Shown here one piece after another: positions 47,861-57,832 of a stretch of DNA of 64,000 nt. The notes beneath the pieces were generated by a model. The model worked only from the letters and a program-made list of their open reading frames with translations. It searched no databases and had not been told where the DNA came from. This stretch comes from Gamarada debralockiae (Eukaryota; Ascomycota; Leotiomycetes; Helotiales; Hyphodiscaceae), in assembly GCA_002803225.1 (NCBI GenBank), contig NXFV01001954.1, positions 1 to 64,000 on the forward strand, written 5' to 3'. Each line of letters begins with the position of its first letter. Within the stretch, counting starts at the first letter, position 1. Made by a program: the position numbers and the translations under genes.

Positions 47861-50523
47861 TGAGTGTTGATAGGACTTACAACAGACAAGCATAGATTTA
47901 CGATTCTAATGGACGAGAAAGGTAGTTGCAGAACTAGCACCATCACATTTCCACTAACAGTAGATAGTACGTCCACTTCCCTCCGGATAGCAACTTTCAG
48001 AGGTGCGCCAAGATGAAAGTAACGATACACGCTCGCCGTTAACATGGATTCGCTCTATAGAGAGTGGCGTCCTGCTTCGCTTGGAGCTATCGGCGGGAAG
48101 AGGAGGCTTAAGTGTCACAGGAAGTTCACCTAACAAAACAGTCACTTAAAGGTGCCTTGGCTTTCTTCACGTTAGAGAACGCAGGGAGCAGCGTGAGAGA
48201 GGCGAATCGGTCACCACCCTCTGGCGAGTTCGAACTCACAGTCTCCGGAGGCTGCTCTGTATTTCAGGGGAGTGAAGCTGACAAATTGAAGAAATTTGAG
48301 TGTCTTCTTGTAGTACTATGGAAAGCCAAATTAAACTCTCTCACACGCCTGCTACGCATCCTTTATTCGTAGGCTGCTTCAGTAGTTACTCGAATCATTT
48401 CCACTCCTCTGAAATCAGAGGACCCTCCAATATTCGCACCTCATTTTGGTCATTCATAAATCGCGAAGTACAAGTTGGGTTGTGGCATTGTTTATTGGAA
48501 TTCCTGACCTCTGAAAGCAATCAATTCGCGGCAGGGGCCTTCGTTGTTCCCAACCCTCAACAAGTTGTGCATTGGGTCGACTGCTTGTTGCTCAGGTATG
48601 TCCCATTTGAGCCTTGAGAACCTCTCCATCCCTTTTTTCTGGATTGGGTCGGGAGATCTATGCAGAGAAGAGGCGTATTTTCTTAGCCCAGGCTTCATCA
48701 TGATCGGTTGTCGTCCGAAGTGTCTCACCGTCCACAACAGCCCGGCTTCCCATTTCGGTAGCCTTTTGAGGCACCAAGAGTGGGAGGGATGGAGTTTCCC
48801 GCGCTGAAGCCCGCCCCTAATAATCCTTGCTCCGTGTAAGCTCAAAAGGTTGATGATGATGTGCAGCAACGGCCGTGGCTAACAGGGCCCTGTAATGAAC
48901 CCGGCTAGCTGGCAGAGATACCAGGAGGCAGCGAGAGCACGCTGGGAGTCCAACCTTATCTAAAATAGGACCACATCTCGTCCAAGTATTCCCTCTCGTG
49001 TTGAGGGGCCCATTCTTGGATAAAGTTGGGTGAGAGATAGTCGCACGGGATGCTGGAAATTTTGAGCCGAAAAGAGCAGTCTCTAGAGGCCCAGCGGGCG
49101 CAAAAGGCCCAAGAAAGTGATTTCTCCTCCGGCCAAACACGCCTCAACAACTTCCCGCAAGCATTTGACCAACGATTTCTAATTATTAATTTTTCGATCA
49201 CTCCATAAACGGACCCGTTGCCTTTCAGCTTCGACATCCTTTGGACGCGCCGAAAATATTTATTCCCGTCCCTCACTTGTGGGATTTCCATTGCCCAAAA
49301 GAGATAGATAGATATTATCACACATTATTATGCATGCGAAGACGGTCAGACATATTTCGTACAATTAACTTAGGAATTAATTCCTTTGATCCGGTTCCCG
49401 ACAGGTCAGAGATGCCTTCGGACGTTCTGTCGGCCCGGTGAAAGTGCCGAATTTGCTTCGCTTTCAATGATAATTCTCGCAACGAATTAGATAGATGCTG
49501 CAGAACTGACAGACTGTACCCTAAACTGCTCTATGGTAATTCACGAGAGACGGAGAGACTCGTCGTCAGTCATACAGGTTCATATATTTAGTGTCTGAAG
49601 CTTCTTCAGAAATGAAATTGATTACCGGTATAAAAATGGAATAGGAGAAGGTTGAAAAGCCTTCGGACGACTCGATGTACGTTTCTATCAGAGGGATAAA
49701 TGATGGGATGGTGGGTTGAGGTGAGATGAGTTACTCTGTCGGTGGGGAAGGACGCGGGGTACCGTCTGCAGCGCACAAACGTGGATGTCCGGAACGATTC
49801 GCGCTAATGCCCGCAGTGCTGCACCCATCCATGTCTCAGCTCAGGGGCGGTAACGACTGGTGATGGCTCCCCAGCAAAGGCTTTCACGTAGGCAGCTAGC
49901 TCGTTCGTGCATCTGGACTACCACAGTGCCTTTTGTGTATGGAGGGGTTGAGAACGAAGACATGCACCAAATCTGATTGTGCCCCATCAGACCAAAACTT
50001 AAGACACCCCCTGCCCTTAAAGGCCGTGGTTCTTCGAAAAGCTTCCGTATGTCTTCCTTTGCTTCAACCAGCAAGGTTGTTCAACATTCCTGCCTGTCAG
50101 GCCCCTCTCGCTCGCTCGAACAGAACCCCAGAACACCCGTACCTCCACCTACCAACCCTTCGTAGCGCGGCAAAAGTACCAGGGAGTTCGTATGTGGTGC
50201 CAGGCCGTCTAATGGTCTTGGACCCGGTCGACGTTTTCTAATCCTGAAGGGGGACGTGACAAAGAAATTTATCCCCATCACCATCTATCAACATTCCTCG
50301 ATGTGTGTTCCTTTTTTTTTGCGAAATCCACGCCATGACAGGGGTGGCCAGTCAATCAAAGACGAGTGTGCAACACGTCCCTGAGTTGTAGTCCAATGAT
50401 GGTATCCACGCCAAATGGTGCCCTGGGCTCAAGAAACCACCTATCACAAAACTTGGTTTTCAAATCTGCGCCAGATTACATCCTTTTCAATCCGCACCTG
50501 CTCTATGCTTCACGGAGCGGTCA
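47861..50523. other. Gene desert
   Basis: ORFs at 48300-48869, 48956-49321 and 49933-50241 are scattered over both strands with no recognisable features. Confidence 0.4.
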
Positions 50524-51177
50524 ATTTACTCTCCCTCAACTCCAACATTTGCTACCGATGGCTCCGCAGACTGGTATCACCACATCCTCTTTCTGGAAGT
50601 CTATGTTCGGAGTCCTGTCGCCGATGCTTGTGAGCAAGCATTTCTAACAACTCAAACCCTGGCAGCTCCCAGTCAATCGCAGAGGTGTCTTCCTCAACAG
50701 ACACAAAGAATCAAGCCAAGTTCAAGTGCATGGCCAGGTACAACCACAGAGTAGACACTCTTGATCGGACGGCCTCCTCTTCCAAATCATCTCCCAATCC
50801 AAACAGCAACTATCAGATCTCTCCATCCCCAACAAGCTTCGCCACAAGCCACGATTGCCTACAAAAAGATGGTGATGCCACTCCACACTTCACCGCTGAG
50901 TACTTCATCCAAGACTCAACGCCCTCTTCTCCCGTCATTACCTCGCACTACGATATTTCTCAAGAAAAGAACTACCCTACGCCAGCCTTCACTGCTGATC
51001 ACCTCAACCAAGTTTCCTCTGTCCTCTACTCATCAGAGCACGAATACTTAATCGCACGCTTCTCCGAAGCCATCGACCCCTACAAGCACCAATCCCCCGA
51101 AGAATGCTCATACCAACTCCATGGAGCTGACTCTCGACAACTTCGAAGCTGTGTTCTACCACGGGCATGAAACATAA
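50524..51177 (+). pseudogene. Small family gene, copy H (lost start, frameshift)
   Basis: The exon-1 remnant 50524-50573 keeps TFATDGSAD and a GTATCA donor at exactly the family position, but the start position is ATT (Ile) and the family Cys is Phe. The intron is 92 nt with a TCTAAC branch and a GGCAG acceptor. Exon 2 starts at 50666 (SSSTDTKNQAKFK basic patch), has a longer Ser/Thr middle, then EYLIARFSEAI. Near 51106 the frame slips: the conserved tail AHTNSMELTLDNFEAVFYH is present but in the +1 frame, ending at 51177, whereas the original frame ends at 51170. No E-box within 100 nt upstream. No functional protein of family form can be made. Confidence 0.75.
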
Positions 51178-52392
51178 AATGGTGGCACCGCAGATAGTAG
51201 CAGAGATAGGACGTGTTCATCTGCTCTCAATGGCAAGTGATGGTCGTTGCTGTGAAAGTGAAATGGGGGATCAGTCACAGTCACGTGATGGATAGAAAGG
51301 GGTACCTGAAAGCGAAAGAAGAACGAATACAAGTTTCTAATCACTAAAGGGAATTGAACGATTCAAAGGCCGAGGTACCAGTAGCCTTTGGTATACACTT
51401 GAACTACCAATTACAACTCAAAAAATTCAATACAATCATCTCATATCCGACTACAAAATATCGAGTCCTCGAATTCAACCAAAGAAACACTACTGCCACA
51501 TTTGCTCAAGACTTCTTAATGTATTGAATATTGCCTGTCAGCTCTGTGCTGATGATGCTGTGCTGTAAGTCATGTGTGTGAGAGAATCCGAAAGGGGACT
51601 GTGGCCTGAAGGCGCTGAACTTTACATTCTCTATCGTGAGGGTTCCTGGGCGGTTCCTGGCGCAAGGCTGACACCTTCCTGTTGAAACCCGAGAGCCAGC
51701 AAACCCTAATAATGCACACAGCCCAGCCAACGCCTACCACCTCTCCTCTTGAGATCAAACAGTCAACAACTCTCAAATCACATCAACCCTCCCATACAGT
51801 CAGCTCAGGCGGGGGACGCTCGCCCTTTCTAGCCTGCGGTAAATTCGATGATTGTTCTCCTTCTGCCTCCGCTCCTGGCTTTGGCTGGAGAGAAAACATA
51901 GCACCCGAAGCTATCGACCACTGCGTTTTCTTCTAAACAAACAGTTTTGTCTTAAAGGAGCTGTTGGCTTGTATACTTAAATTTTTCATACTAGAAGTTG
52001 AATCATTCATCTGCAGCACAGCAATTTCACCTCACTGGTCTGCAGGAACTCAATTCCGTACTTGTAGCAACAAAAATGGCTCCGGAATACCAGGGTGGTC
52101 TTCGTGGCCCAAGGTTGAAGCCAGTGCTGGAGCTCGCGGCCTTCGCCTAAAGTGGTAATTCGTTGCGGCCAATGGAGTGCAGGCTCCAGGAAGAGCAAGG
52201 GTATATAAGGTCGCTCTGCCCTGCTGGAAGATTCGTTCTATTAAGTTCCTCGACATCCATCAAGATACTTTATAATGGACTGCTCATAGAGAAGCTCTCA
52301 AAGATTCACTTCCCCATGGAAAGAACTCAAAGGAACTGGATTTTGAATTATCTAGCTCTCCCAGAGATGCTTTGTTACTGCAATCTATCTAT
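51178..52392. other. Intergenic; nothing recognised
   Basis: A CACGTG lies near 51282 with no linked gene. ORFs at 51570-51936 are shadows. A TATATAA lies at about 52201, upstream of copy I. Confidence 0.4.
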
Positions 52393-52402
52393 CACGTCAC
52401 GT
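52393..52402 (+). promoter_or_regulatory. Altered E-box (CACGTCACGT) before copy I
   Basis: At the family E-box position (about 40 nt before the ATG) stands ATCACGTCACGTA: a TCACGT repeated rather than TCACGTG. It looks like a mutated site. Confidence 0.35.
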
Positions 52403-52439
52403 ATTTCTGTCATTGATACGAGCATTATTTCATACAAAG

Positions 52440-52980
52440 ATGTCTTCTTATCCATCGTCAACTTGTGCCAATAAAGGCTCTGACACTATGTAGGCTCTCC
52501 TTCGTCATTCTTATTACCATTCCAAATCCCTTTTGCTATTCCCTTGGCATGGCCTTTGCTGACATCTCTATTCCAGGTCTAACTCCAACTACTTGCCTTC
52601 TTCGATTGGCAAAGAGCTGCACAGCAAGTCCATGTCCAAGCATTTGCCTTCTAAACGAATGGTCAAACCACCCAAATTATCGTCCTCATTCAATCCCAAA
52701 ACCAAATCGAAGTTCAAGTCTTCAAGCAAGCATGAGACCGACGAACATATCTGCGATGTCTTCTTCGCCTTCAGCATCCAACCTCAAACTTACGTTGACG
52801 GCTGCTCCTCCTTTTTCAACCAATTTTCCAATTGCAACTACTCAATTACACGTTTCATGACCGAAGACATTCGACGCGTTCCAGCAGAAGTATTACCTCG
52901 TTGCAAGATACCATTCACGCCCACACTACGTCCAATAGCTCTACCCCGATGACATCGAGGCCATGTTCTATCGAGACTGA
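52440..52980 (+). pseudogene. Small family gene, copy I (two frameshifts)
   Basis: Exon 1 is 52440-52489 (MSSYPSSTCANKGSDT, intact 50 nt, GTAGGC donor); the intron is 87 nt with a TGCTGAC branch and an ATTCCAG acceptor; exon 2 runs from 52577. The basic region (SMSKHLPSKRMVKPPK, NPKTKSKFKSSSK) and YSITRFMTEDI are in frame. Then the frame slips near 52890 (ITSLQDTIHAHTTSN reads in the next frame) and again near 52937 (LYPDDIEAMFYRD in the third frame, stop at 52980). Without the slips the C-terminus would be canonical. If translated, it would end with a foreign tail at 52952. Confidence 0.78.
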
Positions 52981-55900
52981 AGCATCAAGATGAACAACTG
53001 AGAAGGAAGAACCTATGGCGCCGAGGAAAGGGAAAGGTGATAACACAATCGACTACTCCCATTGCCCTTCTGAATTCTAATGTCGGAACGGGGACCTGCA
53101 CTTAGCTCCGGATTTCGAATCGACAATTTCACCCAAAGTGAAGGCAATAATAATTGTCACCTCCACTGGTATATAAGAGCTAGCCCTTGGATAGGAGGTC
53201 TCTTACTACTACTGGGGTAGATCAATTTCAGGGGTAGTCACGTGGCAAAGAGTTCCAAGGTGAGAGAGACAGAGACTACGCCACAGCATGCGTCCAAGTG
53301 GCATGTAACTTCAACAGTTTGAGTATGTAAATGGGGTGCACCGAACAGAACCTCGGAACCTAATTAATCGCATATAATTTCTTGCAGCTTCGTAGTCATT
53401 CTTCCTCCCAATGAATATTATTCTCCTCTCGATATCTCGACAACTCCTCATGCCTCTCTATTGTCGACAATATATCGCTTGCATACGCAGTCGGCATAAT
53501 AAAAACAATCCTTGAAGCTAGTCAGCCTCCATCTGACATTCATTACAGTCACAAGGAATTATCTTACATTGATATGAGAGCAATCAAAGTTGGGAAGCCC
53601 CTATAGTTGAGGAAGCCCCAATCACGGTACTGATAATCATTCACAGCTATAACTATACTGCTGATGCCCCATGCGATACATTTAAGAGCGTTGTAGTAGA
53701 GGTAGAATTTTGGGCTGAAGGCGATATTGCAGTAAAATGTGTGTGCTGTGAAAACGAGGACTTCGAACCTGGTTTCAACGAGGGTGCAGATGGAAAGAAG
53801 GTATACAAAAATTTGCTCCCTGTTTCTGTGGTCAGCCCTTGATACTTCTTCCTTCGGATGTTAGAGTTATAGACAGTGCCAGAAGGTGGAACTTCGGATA
53901 GAGGGTGATTATTCAGGAACGTGTGCCCCTTCCATGGCGTTACAAGAGCCACAAATAGAATAGAAATACATACATGAGAAATACTTGAATACTCTCGTAT
54001 GAGGTAATAAGATCAGCTGTCAAGAGAAGGAAGTGTAGCCCCATCTAGATGAACTGCAGCCCCAGAACATGCTCAAAACCCAGACATTGAAATGATGCAC
54101 GTCACGGCTGGGAGGACGTAGAAGTGGCGAAGTGGAAGATATCTTGCGACATGGTACCATACTATTACAATATAGACTGCTCAATCTTCTCGATGTCCGG
54201 CGAGAGGAATGGCCCAGTTGGAATAATGTTCCGTTGAATATTAATATTAATATTTCCTGTACAAGCCGAGCTTGCTACTAAGTCGTTTCAATATCTTCAT
54301 CCAACGATCGTTGTCGAAACAAGTACCATACACGCTCGATTTATTAGGGCCACGGTCGCACCCTAGCCTCGTCTCCCAAACCCTACGTTCGGGATAAAAA
54401 TACTGCAAAACAAAAATTCAGCAGATGAGAAAATGATGGATTTAACTGTTGAGTGAGCTCTGGGCTGAATAGCATAAGTGGTAAGGCAGAGGCGCGGGGG
54501 AAATTTTGGTGTTGATGGTAGGCTTTTATTCTGCTGTGATGGATGGCAAGCAAAATAGCTTTGGACGAAGTACAGGGCCTTCGGCGGCACGGTCCATGCT
54601 GCGCTAGATCACTTGTACTTTTTCAGGCTGTGGGTTTCAGGCCTTTGCAAGCGAACAGCCATAGAAATTGCAGACGGCTGCACCAGATCTCACACACAGC
54701 CTCAGCATCGGTATCGGGGCCATCACTGGCTTTCCACAGCCTTCTCCCCACAATACCCATGCATGCATCTCATGGCCCACAAAAACCGCATCATTCCGTG
54801 TGATTTATGTTTGTACTCTTACTCGCGTTCACCGGACAATGTCTCAACCTCAAAATGCCCCACTACTCGTGGAAGCTGCAGATAACGCTACGAAAAATCG
54901 TCCAAAATTTGACAATGTTCTAAAATGTAAACAATGCTCAGGCAAAGGTTCAAGGTTGGGGGAGACTTCTCCACGCCTCAGGATTAGCTCTTGTTCTGGC
55001 ATGTTCTGACCTTGAGATGTGCACTGTGCCTTCATTGAAGGAGGCAAATGTTCACTAGCAATCGTATATCAAGACAAAGTCTGTCGAGTGTCAATAGTAG
55101 CCTGGAATGGCTTTCTACAACACATACGGTTCTAATGCAATTTCGTTAGCGCTTCTACTATAATGACCTAGTACAGGTCGTCCGACGCTGGTATCCGGGA
55201 AGGAAGACCTCGGACCTCGGAATAGAACACGGGAAATTCTGCATTCAACACGGCGAGCTTTTCCTTTTTCTTTTCTTTTGCCTTGAAAGGCGACAGTGGG
55301 TGCTCGAGGACGACCGCGACGCGATGAAGGTTCTGCTATAAACGGCGGCATATCAAAGTTCAGAATTATGATAGAGTTCATAAACTCTAATTCTGAACCC
55401 CAATTCCAATTCCGAATTAGAATTCAGAATTATCTCAATGCCGAATTTCGCAATGAAGAAGGTTAGACCGGAATGAATATTATATTGTGTAACCTGGGGT
55501 GGCTTGGCTTGGCTTCGCGAGTCAGAATATGGCTGAAGCGAACCCAATTCAGTAGGTGGAGTGGCACCGAGTGAGAACGGACATTAGCGTCCCTAACGGA
55601 CATGCGCATGCCACTTGTCAGAGCATTTGGTCCTTCAAAATCCCTCATGAGGCTCTGTTAGTCCGTACTGGTATCATAGTTGTGTTCGAACCACTGCGTA
55701 CCCCGCCACTAGTCCGCTGCCTTCCCACAAGGCTACCACAATGTCTACACCCCGTTGTAAGCATGTCTCTGTGGGCTTTCTCGACCGCTCTTTTCTCGAA
55801 CTTTGACCGCAGCAAAAAGGATAATGATAGTTGGCTGCCTTTCGTCGCAGCGACATTATCGTCATCGTTGACAAGCCGTTCAAGAGGCACGTTGAACTGT

Positions 55901-56655
55901 ACAGCCATGTTGCAGGGAGCGGTACTCGATTTGCACGAGCTGACCAGGGTGCATTGGCAGGGCCTATCACGACCGCCTCAATTTGAGAAGCGTTTTAGAT
56001 GGCAAGACTAATCTAGACGTGGCGTATGCATGTTTAATGAAGGCCTGCGCAATGATCTTAGCACGTCAGAACCGAACGGAATCGCAGGTGCATTGGACGC
56101 AGGTGACTAGCACTGATCGAACCAGCAACTTTTACGAGGGGGGCGCACTTCCGGGTTCTGACCGGAGGTATCGACCTGGTACGGTCCGAATGAGAGAAAT
56201 ACTTGGAGATGTGTTCCACAAGGGACTGATCCTTCTGATCCCCGAACCCACGCCTGGTGTCACACCGTTTTTCCTGCTGAAAAGTGGTTTGGATGCTTCG
56301 TTTTGTCGTCAGATTCCCTATCCTGCAGAGAGATTCAGGTCAATTGCTGTGGGATTAGCCATTCAAACGAGAGTGTTCTCATGTTTCCAGGTTAGTGGCT
56401 TGGATGACTCGTAAAACGGTGGTCAGCCTGCTTTCCTGTGGTGCAGCGCAGTCTCCCAATACCTTGATACTGAACCTGTTACTTCACAGTTGCAGCATGG
56501 TGTTCTTACTTTTGTTAATTGGTGGCGAGTCAGCCCACGACACCGCTGTCTTCGCCGTTGAGGGTGAGCTCTATAAATCAGCCTCTGTTCACCCGGTTCC
56601 AGCTCTGTCAGAAGCACTTGTCCTGTACTCTATAAATTTCCTCATCATAACACCT
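52981..56655. other. Gene desert with AT-rich repeats
   Basis: 53010-53240 resembles the 3' flank of copy F. A CACGTG lies near 53237. ORFs at 53653-53952 (minus), 54668-55009 and 55556-56414 (plus) have no recognised features. Confidence 0.4.
55360..55396. repeat. Hairpin-forming inverted repeat
   Basis: TCAGAAT at the left pairs with ATTCTGA at the right, and an inner stem TAGAGTT pairs with AACTCTA around CATA. GAATT/AGAATT variants continue to about 55440, so this is a small cluster of related AT-rich words. Role unknown. Confidence 0.5.
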
Positions 56656-56661
56656 CACGTG
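56656..56661 (+). promoter_or_regulatory. E-box CACGTG upstream of family copy J
   Basis: It reads CCTCACGTGTCT, 37 nt before the ATG. Confidence 0.55.
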
Positions 56662-56698
56662 TCTACAAGTCCCTCCATCTTTTTCAGCCTTACCCAAG

Positions 56699-57263
56699 AT
56701 GTCTTCCTCTCCGTCCTCAACTTGTGCCACTCACGGTTCAGTGAAGAGGTACTCCTCCCCTGGAGAGCCATGAGCAAGTATAGCTGACCACAGATATCGG
56801 CAGAGCTCCCATGGTCTCGAGACCACGAATATCTCTTCACCCCGGCCCAAGTCCAAGACCAAGACCAAGTCCCGCCACGGAGACACTCCTTCCAAGGTTA
56901 TCTCATCCAAATCTCAACAATCAGAACACCAACCATCAAACCTCCTCCCTAATCCTTACCCCTAACGATCGTCCCTCTCATAACGAAAACTCCTCGATCT
57001 CACAGCTCGACACCTCACAACTCAACCAAGTATCCACTTCCACCTCCCTCATCCTCCCCACCTACGAAGCCCCAACCCCTGACTTAGGCCCTGAGAACAA
57101 CTACTCAATAACGCGCTTCATCTCCTCCAACCATGACGCAACTCCCCTCACCTATTATCCCACCAAAGAAATTACTCGAAGTCATGCTAGCTCTATGAAA
57201 GCATATCTTGAGGACTTCAATGCGGCGTTTTATCGAAGTGAGACTTGCAGGTATGGAGGATGA
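56699..57263 (+). CDS. Small family gene, copy J (splice-dependent frame)
   Basis: Exon 1 is 56699-56748 (MSSSPSSTCATHGSVK, 50 nt, GTACTC donor), followed by an intron with a TAGCTGAC branch. Two acceptors lie 2 nt apart: CGGCAG then AG. Splicing at the first (exon 2 from 56804) gives a full 169-aa frame ending with YSITRFISSNHD and SHASSMKAYLEDFNAAFYR, but its first half is not family-like. Splicing at the second (from 56806) gives family-like PKSKTKTKSRHGDTPSK but hits a TAA at 56960-56962. So an indel between about 56860 and 56960 has split the conserved halves into two frames. It may be a pseudogene or may still make a chimeric protein. It ends about 570 bp before the convergent Dlt1 gene. 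Confidence 0.6.
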
Positions 57264-57832
57264 TGATGCTAAGTATGGATGGAATAGGATCGACAAGGAT
57301 GATGTGGAGGCCAGGATAGTTTTGAGGGTTGTCTGAGAATAGATTGCTGATGCAGCGGTAGGATTCATGACGGGGCGGGATGTGTGGGGATTTTGAAACT
57401 TCTCAGCCGGCTTGGAGAGGGGATACACAGATCTTTCTGAGGTCTAGATATTGAGGTTGGGGATGTTACAGGAAGGAAGAGTAACTCGAGTTGGGGAGAC
57501 TTGAAGGAATAGGACATGTTCTTGAGTTGGTGGGGAATTGAACCACCCAACTGCCTTGTCTCAAAATTCGACAACAATTTTCTAAGGCAGGACTCAGTGC
57601 AGTCACGTGGTCAACAAAGAAAATTAGAGGGGAGGCACTGGATCCATCCTGCAGCACTCCAATCATTGCCGAATTGAGATATTCATACTTTAGGGTGATC
57701 TCCACTGGGAGGCCAAGGATGAGAAGAAATTGATTCCACATTATCATTGAACATTACACTACCCAACACAAAATGCATACCCAAGTGTATGTTCCCCAAA
57801 ACTCCTTGCTAAACGCAATACAAATCAAGTAC
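57264..57832. other. Intergenic between convergent genes
   Basis: Nothing recognised. A CACGTG lies near 57603. Confidence 0.4.

Noticed and set aside
52163..52474. 103-codon plus ORF spanning the start of copy I
   Set aside because: It crosses exon 1 of copy I in the wrong frame; a shadow.
667..57263. Secreted effector function for the small family
   Set aside because: None of the N-termini has a hydrophobic signal core; the Lys/Ser patch argues against classical secretion. An effector role by another route cannot be excluded.
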